From: Leisingera coralii
GTDB taxonomy: Bacteria; Pseudomonadota; Alphaproteobacteria; Rhodobacterales; Rhodobacteraceae
Direction of reading: 5' to 3'
NCBI RefSeq assembly: GCF_049056525.1
Contig: NZ_JBHUPT010000019.1
Span: forward strand, 62,001-126,000
Length of the DNA: 64,000 nucleotides
The position numbers and the translations under genes were made by a program. Positions within the stretch are counted from its first letter, which is position 1, and the number at the start of each line of letters is the position of its first letter. Below are positions 25,985 through 34,729 of the stretch, piece after piece. The notes under the pieces are model-generated. The model did not search any database. It worked only from the letters and a program-made list of their open reading frames with translations, and was not told where the DNA came from.

Positions 25985-26035
25985 AGCGCCCTGACGGGCG
26001 CTGCCTCCGGTTTGAGTATTTGGGAAAGATGAAAG
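25985..26035 (+). repeat. Composite repeat: TGAC-loop hairpin plus GAGTATTT tail, copy 2
   Basis: Four bases after the M3 peptidase stop comes a 7-bp stem AGCGCCC-TGAC-GGGCGCT (25985-26002), then GCCTCCGGTTT (the GC shared with the stem), then GAGTATTTGGGAAAGATGAA. The same architecture appears inverted at 49927-49978. The conserved parts lie outside any coding sequence. Confidence 0.65.
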
Positions 26036-26058
26036 AGCGGGCGCGAGTCCGCTCTTTT
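26032..26058. terminator. Bidirectional terminator between M3 peptidase and ghrA
   Basis: A 9-bp stem AAAGAGCGG (26032-26040) pairs with CCGCTCTTT (26049-26057) around an 8-base loop. The + strand reads on into TTTTCC and the minus strand has CTCTTTCATCTTT. It sits between convergent genes, 5 bases from the ghrA stop. Confidence 0.75.
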
Positions 26059-26062
26059 CCGT

Positions 26063-26995
26063 TCAGTAACCGAGGTTGCGGTCGACCAAATGCAGCAGCG
26101 GCTCGCCCGCCTCGCCGCGGCGGATGTTTTCGGCAATGACTTCAGCCGCGGTGCTTTCGCGGGTTTCCGAGGCGATATGCGGGGTCACCGTCACGTTGGG
26201 ATGCGCCCAATAGGGGTGTTCCGGCGGCAGCGGCTCGATCCGGAACACATCCAGCGTCGCATGGCCCACCTGGCCGCTGTCGAGCGCGGCCAGCAGCGCG
26301 TCATCATCGACCAATGGCCCGCGGCCCGGGTTGATGATCTTTGCCCCCTTGGGCAGCAGGGCCAGGGTCTCGGCATTCAGCGTATTTTTGGTCGCAGGGG
26401 TGTCCGGCAGCAGCAGGATCACGATCTCGGCCTGCTCCAGCGCGGCCTTCAGCCCGTCCTGTCCGGCGTGGCAGGTGATGCCTTCGATGTCCTTTTGCGT
26501 CCGGCTCCAGCCGGAGACCCGAAACCCTAGTGCCGCCAGCGCCTTGGCCGAGGCGGTTCCCAGCGCACCCAGGCCCAGCACCGTGACGCGCCGGTCCTTG
26601 GCCAGTGGCGGGACATGCCGGTGCCAGCGCCCGTTCAGCCCGTGGATCTGCATGTCCATCCCGAGGTGATAGCGCAGCGTGTGCCCCACCACCCATTCGG
26701 TCATGCCCTGTTCCAGCCCGGTGTCCGCCATCCGGGTGAGCGGCACGGTCAAGGTCTTGTTCGGCACGATCTTTTCGACACCTGCCCACAGGCTCAGCAC
26801 CGCCTTCAGGCGGGTGAACGGGGTGAAATCGCTGACCGGTCCGTTGGGGGCATAGACGATATAGTCGACCTCCGCAGGGGCGAAATCACTGCGCAGATCG
26901 GCATCGACGCCAAGTCTTTCGAATTCCGCCAGCAAAAGCGGCTCATAGGCGGGCCAGGCATCGGGGCGGCCTGCAAACAGGACATTGGCGGTCAT
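26063..26995 (-). CDS. ghrA: Glyoxylate/hydroxypyruvate reductase A
   Basis: A 310-residue D-2-hydroxyacid dehydrogenase of the GhrA branch that reduces glyoxylate and hydroxypyruvate with NAD(P)H. The Rossmann motif is VTVLGLGALGTASAKALAALG, with SGWSRTQK after it, where the arginine suggests NADPH preference. The catalytic Arg is in INPGRGPLVDDDAL, the Glu in FRIEPLPPEHP, and the His in TPHIAS. GGGAG is well placed before the ATG. The gene lies 18 bases after rodA on the same strand, so it may be read from the mre operon. High confidence in family. Confidence 0.93.
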   Translation of the reverse strand: MTANVLFAGRPDAWPAYEPLLLAEFERLGVDADLRSDFAPAEVDYIVYAPNGPVSDFTPFTRLKAVLSLWAGVEKIVPNKTLTVPLTRMADTGLEQGMTEWVVGHTLRYHLGMDMQIHGLNGRWHRHVPPLAKDRRVTVLGLGALGTASAKALAALGFRVSGWSRTQKDIEGITCHAGQDGLKAALEQAEIVILLLPDTPATKNTLNAETLALLPKGAKIINPGRGPLVDDDALLAALDSGQVGHATLDVFRIEPLPPEHPYWAHPNVTVTPHIASETRESTAAEVIAENIRRGEAGEPLLHLVDRNLGY

Positions 26996-27013
26996 GAGAT
27001 CTCCCTGAATTTC

Positions 27014-28165
27014 TTAGCGCGGCGAGTGCCGCGGACGGTGGATATGGGCGCTTTGCACAATGCCGAAGGCGCCCAGCAGCACCAGCATCGCCGAGCCGCC
27101 ATAAGACACCATCGGCAGCGGCACGCCAACCACCGGCGCCAGCCCCATCACCATCGACATGTTCACGGCAAAGAACAGGAAGAAGGTGATGGCAATGCCC
27201 ATGATCACCAGCGAGGAGAACCGGTCCTTGGTGGCGATCGCCGAAGCGATGCAGAACAGGATGATCAGCATGTAGATGAACAGCAGGGTAAAGCCGCCGA
27301 TGAAGCCGAATTCCTCCGCCAGGGTGGTGAAGATGAAGTCGGTGTGCTTCTCAGGCAGGAAGTTCAGCCGCGATTGGGTTCCTTGCATGAACCCGCGCCC
27401 GGACCAGCCGCCGGAGCCGAGCGCGATCTTGGACTGGGTGATGTGATAGCCCGCGCCAAGCGGGTCCTGCGAGGGATCCAGGAAGGTGTCGATGCGGCGG
27501 AACTGATAGTCTTTCAGCAGCTGCCAGTCGGTGCCGCGGCTTTGGAACACGGCGCTGACCAGCCCCACGCCCGCCGCGATCACCGCAACAAAATAGGCCC
27601 AGTGCACGCCGGCCAGGAACATCACGCCGCCGCCTGCTGCCATCAGCAGGATCGAGGTGCCAAGGTCCGGCTGTTTCAGCACCAGCGCTGTCGGCAGCAG
27701 GATCAGGGCCACCGGCAGCAGCACCCACAGGGGGCGCGAGGTTTTTTCGGCAGGCAGCCAGTCGTAATAGGCCGCCAGCAGCATCACCAGGGCGATCTTG
27801 GTGACTTCCGAGGGCTGCAGCCGCATGAAGCCGATGTCGATCCAGCGCTGCGCGCCCATGCCGACGGTGCCGAACAGCTCCACCGCGACCAGCAGGCCCA
27901 GCGACGCAAGGTAGGCCAGCACCGAGACGTTGCGCCAGAACCAGATCGGGATCATCGCCACTACGAACATGGCAGCCAGGCCCAGAGCAAAACGCTTGAC
28001 CTGCGGTTCCACCCAGGGGCTGAAGGAGCCGCCGGCCACCGAGTAGAGCATCAGGAAGCCGACACTGGCGACCGTGATCAGCAGCAGCGTCAGGCCCCAG
28101 TTCAGATACAGGATCTTGCGGAACCCTGTGGGGGTCGATTTGGCGTGGTACTCAAGATAACTCAT
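27014..28165 (-). CDS. rodA: Peptidoglycan glycosyltransferase RodA
   Basis: A 383-residue SEDS-family membrane polymerase for side-wall peptidoglycan that works with PBP2. About ten membrane segments are present. Family hallmarks are GAQRWIDIGFMRLQPSEVTK, LKQPDLGTSIL, the large periplasmic loop, FLPEKHTDFIFTTLAEEFGF, and VPLPMVSYGGSAML. Its ATG overlaps the mrdA stop (ATGA). It is the last shape gene of the mreB-C-D-mrdA-rodA run. High confidence. Confidence 0.97.
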   Translation of the reverse strand: MSYLEYHAKSTPTGFRKILYLNWGLTLLLITVASVGFLMLYSVAGGSFSPWVEPQVKRFALGLAAMFVVAMIPIWFWRNVSVLAYLASLGLLVAVELFGTVGMGAQRWIDIGFMRLQPSEVTKIALVMLLAAYYDWLPAEKTSRPLWVLLPVALILLPTALVLKQPDLGTSILLMAAGGGVMFLAGVHWAYFVAVIAAGVGLVSAVFQSRGTDWQLLKDYQFRRIDTFLDPSQDPLGAGYHITQSKIALGSGGWSGRGFMQGTQSRLNFLPEKHTDFIFTTLAEEFGFIGGFTLLFIYMLIILFCIASAIATKDRFSSLVIMGIAITFFLFFAVNMSMVMGLAPVVGVPLPMVSYGGSAMLVLLGAFGIVQSAHIHRPRHSPR

Positions 28166-30108
28166 GCCCGGCTGCTCCTGCTGCCCAGGGGGCGCTTGAC
28201 GCGCTCGCGCTCGAGCCGTTCCTGCTGGGCCTTGATGCGGCTGCGGTCGGCCTTGGGATAGGCCTCCAGCGGCGGGGTGCCGTCATACAGCGCCTGCAGC
28301 ATCACGTCGCGGGCAATCGGCGCCGCCGCCTTGGAGCCGCCACCGCCATGTTCGACAACCACTGCAACCGCGTATTTCGGATTGTCGTAAGGCGCGAAGC
28401 AGACAAACAGCGCGTGATCGCGCCGTTCCCAGGGCAGGTCCTCGTTGCGGATCACTCCCGCCGCGCGTTCGGCGGCCGTAATGTTGCGGACCTGGCTGGT
28501 GCCGGTCTTGCCCGCCATCTCCATGTCCTTGGGGACAATGCGGGAGCGGTAGGCGGTGCCGCGGCGGTCATTGCTGACTGAGTACATCCCGCGGCGCACC
28601 ATGCGCAGGTTGTTTTCATTAACGGGCAGGGGCTCTCCCGCACCGCTGGGCTGTTCCACCCCGTCGATGGATTTCAGCAGCCGCGGCGTCACGCTGCGCC
28701 CGGTGGCAATCCGCGCCGACATCACTGCCAGCTGCAGGGGTGACGCCAGCATGTAGCCCTGGCCGATCGAGGCGTTTGCCGTATCGCCGATCAGCCAGTC
28801 CTTGCCATAGGAGCTGGCCTTCCAGTCCTTGGTCGGGGTGATGCCTTGCGAGACCGCCGACATAGGCAAGTCGTGCTTGACGCCCAGGCCAAACAGGTTG
28901 GCCATGGCCGAAATCTTGTCGATCCCGGTTTTGATCGCAACGTCATAGTAATACACGTCGCAGGAGCGCTTGAGCGAGGTGTTCAGGTCCACATGGCCGT
29001 GGCCTGCGCGCTTCCAGCAGTGGAAACGGCGGCCCGCAACCTTGAGGTAACCCGGGCACCAAACTGTTTCTTCCGGCCCGATCACGCCGTTTTCCAGCGC
29101 CGCCAGCGCGGTGATCATCTTGAAGGTGGAGCCTGGCGGATAGGTGCCTTGCACCGTCTTGTTGGAGAGGGGCCGGTATTTGTCCTCGGTCAGCATCCGG
29201 TAGTCGGCCACCGAAATGCCGCGCACGAACAGGTTGGGGTCAAAGCTGGGCGAGGAGCAGATTGCGCGGATGTCGCCATCCTCGCAGTCGATCACCACCG
29301 CGGCGGCGCTTTCCCGGCCCAGCCGCGCCTGCACATAGTTCTGCAGCTCGGCATCTATGGTCAGCTGCATGTCAGCGCCGGAGATCCCTTCGCGCCGGTC
29401 CAATTCGCGCATCACCCGGCCGGTGGCGTTGACCTCGACCCTTTTTGCGCCGGCCTTGCCGCGCAGCACGTCCTCGCGCCTGGCCTCAAACCCGACCTTG
29501 CCAATCTGGAAGCGGGGGATCATCAGCACCGGCTCCGGGTCTTCCATCTTGCTGAGGTCGTAGTCGGACACCGGGCCGACATAGCCCACGACATGGGCAA
29601 AATCGCCCAGCTGCGGATAGAACCGCGTGAGGCCGACCTCTGGCGTGACGCCGGGCAGGGCAGGGGCGTTGACCGCCACCTTGGAGATGTCCTCCCAGCC
29701 GATCCGGTCGGCCAGGGTGATCGGCAGGAACGGGGGCGAGCGGCGCATCTCGGTGCGGGCGCGCTCCAGATCCTCCGGATCCAGCGGCACCAGGCTCGCC
29801 AGCTTGGCGATCACTTCCTCCACATCGCCGGCATCCTCCGGCACCACGGTGATCCGGTAAGAGGGCGAATTCTGCGCGATGATCAGCCCGTTGCGGTCAA
29901 AGATCTGGCCGCGGGCAGGCGGCAGCAGGCGGATGTTGATCCGGTTTTCCTCGGCCAGCAGTCGGAATTCATCGGCCTGGTCCACCTGCAGATAGCGCAT
30001 CCGGGCCGCCAGCCCGCCGGCAAAGGCCAGCTGCAGCCCGCCCAGGAACAGCGCCCGCCGGGTCATCTTGCCGTGAGAGGCATCCACGTCCTTGGAATTG
30101 CGTTTCAT
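28162..30108 (-). CDS. mrdA: Penicillin-binding protein 2 (elongasome transpeptidase)
   Basis: A 648-residue class B PBP. It has a short cytoplasmic N-terminus, a single membrane anchor (RALFLGGLQLAFAGGLAARM), the pedestal domain, then the transpeptidase. The active-site serine lies in PPGSTFKMITALA near residue 326, the SxN-type motif is in LKRSCDVYYYD, and the KTG triad is AGKTGTSQ near residue 532. It crosslinks the strands made by RodA. Both ends overlap their neighbours by ATGA. A basic tail follows the enzyme domain. High confidence. Confidence 0.97.
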   Translation of the reverse strand: MKRNSKDVDASHGKMTRRALFLGGLQLAFAGGLAARMRYLQVDQADEFRLLAEENRINIRLLPPARGQIFDRNGLIIAQNSPSYRITVVPEDAGDVEEVIAKLASLVPLDPEDLERARTEMRRSPPFLPITLADRIGWEDISKVAVNAPALPGVTPEVGLTRFYPQLGDFAHVVGYVGPVSDYDLSKMEDPEPVLMIPRFQIGKVGFEARREDVLRGKAGAKRVEVNATGRVMRELDRREGISGADMQLTIDAELQNYVQARLGRESAAAVVIDCEDGDIRAICSSPSFDPNLFVRGISVADYRMLTEDKYRPLSNKTVQGTYPPGSTFKMITALAALENGVIGPEETVWCPGYLKVAGRRFHCWKRAGHGHVDLNTSLKRSCDVYYYDVAIKTGIDKISAMANLFGLGVKHDLPMSAVSQGITPTKDWKASSYGKDWLIGDTANASIGQGYMLASPLQLAVMSARIATGRSVTPRLLKSIDGVEQPSGAGEPLPVNENNLRMVRRGMYSVSNDRRGTAYRSRIVPKDMEMAGKTGTSQVRNITAAERAAGVIRNEDLPWERRDHALFVCFAPYDNPKYAVAVVVEHGGGGSKAAAPIARDVMLQALYDGTPPLEAYPKADRSRIKAQQERLERERVKRPLGSRSSRA

Positions 30109-30644
30109 CGGCGGCTCACCAGGGTTTCGGCCTCGGCAGGGGACAGTTTACGCACGCCCAGCATAGCCTGGCTGACCCAAACTGCCAGCGGGTAGGCGGC
30201 AATGGTCATAACCACCTGGATCACCGTCAAGCCGAGCGGTGCCTGCTGGACGCCGAACAGCAGCAGAACCAGCCGGTTCAGGGTAGCAATCCCGGTCACC
30301 ACTAGGGCCACCGCCAGCCATTCGCTGGCAAAGGTGCTCTCGCGGTGCGGCGCGGCGCGGGCCTTGAGGAAGCCGCAGCCCAAAACCGTCAGCAGGGCCA
30401 GCAGCCCGGGCGGGCGGTGGAACAGCAGGTCGGCCAGCAGCATCACCAGGCCGATCGACAGCGCCGGCACGAAATCGGGCCGCCGCAGCGACCAGGCCAT
30501 GGCCAGCAGCATCAGCAGGTCCGGCGGCGCCCAGAAGCGCGGCTCGGTCTCCAGCGGCAGAAGGTGAAAGAACATGATCAGCAGCGCCAGCGCAGGGAAG
30601 GCCAGGCGCATGGTCCAGATCCGGGCGGGCGAGGTGTTAGCCAT
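30105..30644 (-). CDS. mreD: Rod shape-determining protein MreD
   Basis: A 179-residue inner membrane protein with about five hydrophobic segments, of normal MreD size. PPDLLMLLAMAWSLRRPDFVP and IGLVMLLADLLFHRPPGLLAL are typical. MreD is poorly conserved, so identity rests mostly on its place between mreC and mrdA. Its start overlaps mreC by 8 bases and its stop overlaps mrdA by ATGA. Confidence 0.93.
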   Translation of the reverse strand: MANTSPARIWTMRLAFPALALLIMFFHLLPLETEPRFWAPPDLLMLLAMAWSLRRPDFVPALSIGLVMLLADLLFHRPPGLLALLTVLGCGFLKARAAPHRESTFASEWLAVALVVTGIATLNRLVLLLFGVQQAPLGLTVIQVVMTIAAYPLAVWVSQAMLGVRKLSPAEAETLVSRR

Positions 30645-31578
30645 TGCCCGCCTCAGCCGTGCCGTCCCCGCTCTCTGCCCCCAGGCCCTCGGGCCGCGGC
30701 TGCGGCACCGGATCGCCGGGAGGCGCCCCGACCAGCCCGCCGGGGTCCTGGATCACCTCGGTGCCGTGATGGCGCAGCACCCGCAGGAACTCCAGCCGGC
30801 TGTAATCCGCGGCCAACCGCACCCGCATCCGGCCGGAGCGGTCCTTGGCAACCTGGCCGATCAGCAGACCGGCCGGAAATACTGAGCCATCACCGGAAGA
30901 GATCACACGGTCGCCGGGACGCACCAGATCCGGGTTTTCCAGAAAGCTTAGCACCGGCGCGGCGCTGTTGTCGCCGGTCACCAGCGCCGTCTGCCCCGAT
31001 GGCTGGATGGTAGCGGGAACTGCGCTGGCAGCATCGGTCAGCAGGATCACCCGGGCGGTGTCGCGTCCGGTGCCGGAAATCCGGCCCACCAGGCCAATCC
31101 CGTCCATCGCAGCCCAGCCATCATGCACCCCGTCGCGGCTGCCCACGTTCAGCAGCACCGACTGGCGGAAAGGCGAGCCGCTGTCGGCCATCACCACCCC
31201 GGTGATATAGGTCAGCTGAGGGTCCAGCCGCACGTTGTTGAGGTCCAGCAGCCGGGCGTTTTCCTGCTCCAGCTGCAGCGCAGCCTCTTTCCAGGCCCGC
31301 ATCTGCCGCAGCTCGCTGCGCAGCTCGCGGTTCTGTTCGGCCAGCCGCTGGTAGCTTTGGAAGTCCCGGATCAGGTTGATGGTGGCCGTCACCGGCACCA
31401 TTGCCCAGTCCATGCTGGGCACCACCTTGTCCACCACTTGGGCGCGGAAGCGTTCCACCCGCGGGCTGTCGATACGCCAGACGATGAAGATCGCGGCCAG
31501 GCACAGGCACAGAACCGCTGTCAGCAGACGCCGCAGCGGGGTTGCGTAATCGTCGCGCTGTGACTTGTCCTTAGCCAC
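30637..31578 (-). CDS. mreC: Rod shape-determining protein MreC
   Basis: A 313-residue bitopic periplasmic scaffold of the elongasome. It has one N-terminal membrane segment (LLTAVLCLCLAAIFIVW), then a coiled coil (LAEQNRELRSELRQMRAW...LQLEQENARLL), then the beta-barrel domains (GRISGTGRDTARVILLTD, RPGDRVISSGDGSVFPAGL). The start is GTG at 31578 with GGAGAGAC upstream. A proline/glycine-rich tail follows. It lies 65 bases after mreB in the same operon. Confidence 0.95.
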   Translation of the reverse strand: MAKDKSQRDDYATPLRRLLTAVLCLCLAAIFIVWRIDSPRVERFRAQVVDKVVPSMDWAMVPVTATINLIRDFQSYQRLAEQNRELRSELRQMRAWKEAALQLEQENARLLDLNNVRLDPQLTYITGVVMADSGSPFRQSVLLNVGSRDGVHDGWAAMDGIGLVGRISGTGRDTARVILLTDAASAVPATIQPSGQTALVTGDNSAAPVLSFLENPDLVRPGDRVISSGDGSVFPAGLLIGQVAKDRSGRMRVRLAADYSRLEFLRVLRHHGTEVIQDPGGLVGAPPGDPVPQPRPEGLGAESGDGTAEAGNG

Positions 31579-31643
31579 GTCTCTCCTTCCAGCCGCCCTT
31601 CCAGCCTCCTGTCAGCTGGCGCCGTTCCGGCGGTCAGGGTCTG

Positions 31644-32690
31644 TTAGCTGTCGTAGTCGATGGCGTGGGCCAGCTGTTTTTCGTATTCCAGCGCCTTGCC
31701 AGTGCCAAGGGCCACGCAGTTGAGGCTCTCGTCGGCGATGGACACCGCCAGTCCGGTCTGTTCCCGCAGGGCCAGATCCAGATCGCCCAGCAGCGCGCCG
31801 CCGCCGGTCAGCATCACGCCGCGGTCGACGATGTCGGCAGCCAGATCCGGCGGGGTGGTCTCCAGCGCGGTCATCACCGCCTCGCAGATCTGCTGTACCG
31901 GTTCGGCCAGTGCCTCGGCCACTTGGGCCTGGGAGATCTCGATTTCCTTCGGCACACCGTTCAGCAGGTCGCGGCCGCGGATCTGCATCGACTGGCCGCG
32001 GCCGTCGTCGGGCATCCGGGCAGTGCCGATGGAGGTCTTGATGCGCTCGGCGGTGGATTCGCCCACCAGGAGGTTCTGCTGGCGGCGCAGGTAGCTGATG
32101 ATCGCCTCGTCCATGCGGTCGCCGCCGACGCGGACCGAGCGCGCGTACACAATATCGCCCAGCGACAGGACCGCCACCTCGGTGGTGCCGCCGCCGATGT
32201 CGACAACCATGTTGCCGGTCGGGTCGGTGATCGGCATGCCTGCCCCGATGGCGGCAGCAATCGGCTCGGCAATCAGGCCGGCGCGGCGGGCGCCTGCGGA
32301 CAGCACCGACTGGCGGATCGCGCGTTTCTCAACCGGGGTGGCGCCATGCGGCACGCAGACGATGATCTTGGGCTTGGAGAAGGTCGAGCGCTTGTGCACC
32401 TTGCGGATGAAGTGCTTGATCATTTCCTCAGCGGTGTCGAAGTCGGCAATCACGCCCTCGCGCATCGGCCGGATCGCCTCGATCGAGCCGGGGGTGCGGC
32501 CCAGCATCAGCTTGGCGTCCTCGCCCACGGCCAGCACTTTCTTGACGCCATCCTTGACGTGGTAGGCCACCACCGACGGCTCGGACAGGATCACGCCGCG
32601 GCCTTTGACGTAGACCAGGGTGTTCGCAGTGCCGAGGTCGATGGCCATGTCCGAAGAGAACAGACCGCCCAAGTTTCCGAAAAGCGCCAT
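31644..32690 (-). CDS. mreB: Rod shape-determining actin homologue MreB
   Basis: A 348-residue bacterial actin that forms membrane-bound filaments guiding side-wall synthesis. Nucleotide-binding motifs are DLGTANTLVYVKGRG (phosphate 1), MVVDIGGGTTEVAVLSLG (phosphate 2) and LTGGGALLGDLD (adenosine). ATG at 32690 starts MALFGNLGGLFSSD, the usual N-terminal amphipathic region; a longer in-frame ORF upstream lacks conservation. The gene heads the mreBCD-mrdA-rodA operon and has a candidate promoter at 32758-32785. Confidence 0.98.
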   Translation of the reverse strand: MALFGNLGGLFSSDMAIDLGTANTLVYVKGRGVILSEPSVVAYHVKDGVKKVLAVGEDAKLMLGRTPGSIEAIRPMREGVIADFDTAEEMIKHFIRKVHKRSTFSKPKIIVCVPHGATPVEKRAIRQSVLSAGARRAGLIAEPIAAAIGAGMPITDPTGNMVVDIGGGTTEVAVLSLGDIVYARSVRVGGDRMDEAIISYLRRQQNLLVGESTAERIKTSIGTARMPDDGRGQSMQIRGRDLLNGVPKEIEISQAQVAEALAEPVQQICEAVMTALETTPPDLAADIVDRGVMLTGGGALLGDLDLALREQTGLAVSIADESLNCVALGTGKALEYEKQLAHAIDYDS

Positions 32691-32757
32691 ATAAAAGGGA
32701 TCCTGTGAGTGCTGCCATTGTACCTTGGGCGACTCCAAAGAGCCGCCTGCACCCACC

Positions 32758-32785
32758 TTATAAGCGGCACAAGGGTGCCGCGAAA
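32758..32785 (-). promoter_or_regulatory. Candidate mreB promoter with a palindrome filling its spacer
   Basis: On the minus strand TTTCGC (32780-32785) and TTATAA (32758-32763) are 16 bp apart, about 70 bases before the mreB ATG. The spacer is a perfect inverted repeat GCGGCAC-CCTT-GTGCCGC (32764-32781). That placement suits an operator or a 5' stem. The rest of the 32691-32953 gap shows no gene. Not tested against known sigma consensus beyond eye. Confidence 0.45.
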
Positions 32786-32953
32786 GGGCGTATTATGGTG
32801 AAACAGCGCGTTTCCGCCAAGTCGCCGAAGCTGCGCGCCGGACCGGACGTGCAGGCCGTGGCGGTCAGGCGGCGAGGCTGGCGGGGCCGGGTTTCCCGCC
32901 GGCACCGGAGCAACGCAATCGCCTCGGCAGCGGCGGTCCCGGTATCCTGCGGA

Positions 32954-33742
32954 TCAGCTTGGAAAAATCCGCTGCATTTCCGATTTGAAATGGGCCCAGG
33001 TCAGGCTGGCGCTGTTGCCCGCATAGCCCTCGTAATAGGATTTTCCGGTCGAGATAGGCAATCCGGCCCAGATCTTGGCCAGGTTCAGCATGAAGGTCTT
33101 GCGCGGCATTTCGGAGCGCAGGAAGGCACTGTACCCTGCTTCCTCGATCAGCTGATGCGCCAGCTGGTCCTGCAGCTCGGGTGAGAAGCGGGCCTGCGGC
33201 TTCACCCCCTGGTGGCGGACCAGGCGCCGCAAAGTTGCGGGGATCATCTGATACCGTCCGATGGCGTGGGGCTGGCCCGGGGTGGCGTCGATCCAGGCGT
33301 TGATCTCGGCGATCGTCATCTGGGTCGGCTTCTTTGGCGGCTTACGCGTGGCGCCATACTGCACCGCATCATATTGCGCCTTGCCGGCCTCGGCGCTGGC
33401 GATCAGGTCCAGCAGCCGTTTCACGCTGGGCGGCGCCTTCAGGATCGGGGCAAACAGGCCGCCGCCGCTGCGGCCGCGGAACAGGCTGGCCGCGCCGGGA
33501 TCCAGCGAAACGGCCCCGCGCCCAGTGTCTGCGCCGGGCAGCGTGTCGGGCAGCAGGCTGGCCACGGCCTGCGGTGCGGTGGCCGGTTTCGGAGCGGGGC
33601 CGGGCTGCGGCGCAGAGGCCTGGTGCAGGAAGAACTGATTGCCCACCAGCGAATACCCTTGGGCGCTGACGGCCGCCGCGGCGCACAGCAGCAGGGCCAG
33701 AATGGTCAGGAAAAGGGCAAGGGCGCTCATTCTAAGGGGCAT
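32954..33742 (-). CDS. Exported lysozyme-like (GH104-type) muramidase family protein
   Basis: About 262 residues. There are several in-frame ATGs; I took 33742 because it gives a normal signal peptide (MPLRMSALALFLTILALLLC, cut after AVSA) and AGG lies 6 bases upstream. 33766 and 33730 are alternatives. A proline/alanine-rich linker is followed by a lysozyme-like domain: LLDLIASAEAGKAQYDAVQYG supplies the probable catalytic Glu, then MTIAEINAW, GQPHAIGRYQMIPATL and the helical C-terminus. This pattern resembles GH104 phage-type muramidases. A periplasmic peptidoglycan-cleaving role fits its place upstream of mreB, but activity is unproven. Confidence 0.78.
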   Translation of the reverse strand: MPLRMSALALFLTILALLLCAAAAVSAQGYSLVGNQFFLHQASAPQPGPAPKPATAPQAVASLLPDTLPGADTGRGAVSLDPGAASLFRGRSGGGLFAPILKAPPSVKRLLDLIASAEAGKAQYDAVQYGATRKPPKKPTQMTIAEINAWIDATPGQPHAIGRYQMIPATLRRLVRHQGVKPQARFSPELQDQLAHQLIEEAGYSAFLRSEMPRKTFMLNLAKIWAGLPISTGKSYYEGYAGNSASLTWAHFKSEMQRIFPS

Positions 33743-33860
33743 CGGAACCTGCATTCTGCGGGGCATTGGTGGCCGCAGTCTGCCGCTTCGGGGTTGAGAT
33801 TCCGTTTATCCGCCTCAGCGGCCTCTTCCGCCGCCCGGCGATTGCGGCTAGACGGGGCGC

Positions 33861-34646
33861 ATGCTCTCCTATCAGCACATATATCACGCCGGAAACCTGG
33901 CCGATGTCCAGAAGCACGCGCTGCTTGCCTGGATGCTGGCCTACCTCACCCGCAAGGACAAGCCGCTCAGCTATATCGAGACCCACGCGGGCCGGGGCCT
34001 CTACCAGCTGGATGCGCCGGAGGTGGTCAAGACCGGCGAGGCGGAGCAGGGCATCACCCGGGTTCTGTCCGAGCAGGGGCTGGCAGCGGACCACCCGCTG
34101 CACCGGGCGCTGACGGAGACCCGCAACCAGTATGGCGAGGCTGCCTATCCCGGCTCGCCGCTGATCGCGGCCTCCTTGCTGCGCCCTGGTGATGCGCTGC
34201 ATTTCGCCGAGCTGCACCCGCGGGAAAATGCTGCCCTGCGCGCCGCCCTGAAACCGTGGAAAGCCAAGGTGCATCAGCAGGACGGGTTCGAGCTGGCGTT
34301 GTCGCTGGTGCCGCCGACGCCCCGCCGCGGCCTGTTGCTGATCGACCCGAGCTACGAGATCAAAACCGACTATGCCCGTATCCCCGGCATCATCGGCCAG
34401 CTGCATAAGAAGTGGAACGTGGGCGTTCTGGCGCTGTGGTATCCGATCCTCAAGGATGGCTCTCACAAACAGATGCTCAAAGCGCTGGAAGCGCAGGACC
34501 TGCCCGGGGCGTTGCGCCACGAGGTCTCTTTCCCGCCGGTCCGTGAAGGGCACCGGATGACCGGCTCCGGCATGTTCGTGGTCAATGCGCCCTTCGGGGC
34601 GGAAGAAGAGGCCGCACGGATCAGCCGGATGTTCAAAGCTGCCTGA
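33861..34646 (+). CDS. rlmJ: 23S rRNA (adenine(2030)-N6)-methyltransferase RlmJ
   Basis: A 261-residue SAM-dependent methyltransferase. The N-terminus MLSYQHIYHAGNLADVQKH and YIETHAGRGLYQLD (SAM site) are characteristic of RlmJ. The catalytic motif reads IDPSYEIKTDY, so the usual D-P-P-Y is D-P-S-Y here. GSGMFVVNAPF follows near the C-terminus. In E. coli RlmJ methylates A2030 of 23S rRNA. The start has only a weak G-rich ribosome binding site. It is divergent from the lysozyme-like gene. Confidence 0.93.
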   Translation: MLSYQHIYHAGNLADVQKHALLAWMLAYLTRKDKPLSYIETHAGRGLYQLDAPEVVKTGEAEQGITRVLSEQGLAADHPLHRALTETRNQYGEAAYPGSPLIAASLLRPGDALHFAELHPRENAALRAALKPWKAKVHQQDGFELALSLVPPTPRRGLLLIDPSYEIKTDYARIPGIIGQLHKKWNVGVLALWYPILKDGSHKQMLKALEAQDLPGALRHEVSFPPVREGHRMTGSGMFVVNAPFGAEEEAARISRMFKAA

Positions 34647-34729
34647 TCTGACGGACCTGCACCCCGGTTTCAGCAAATAGATGGATTTCTGCCTTCCTCA
34701 GGCTAGAACCTTTGGAGGAGGGGTGACGA

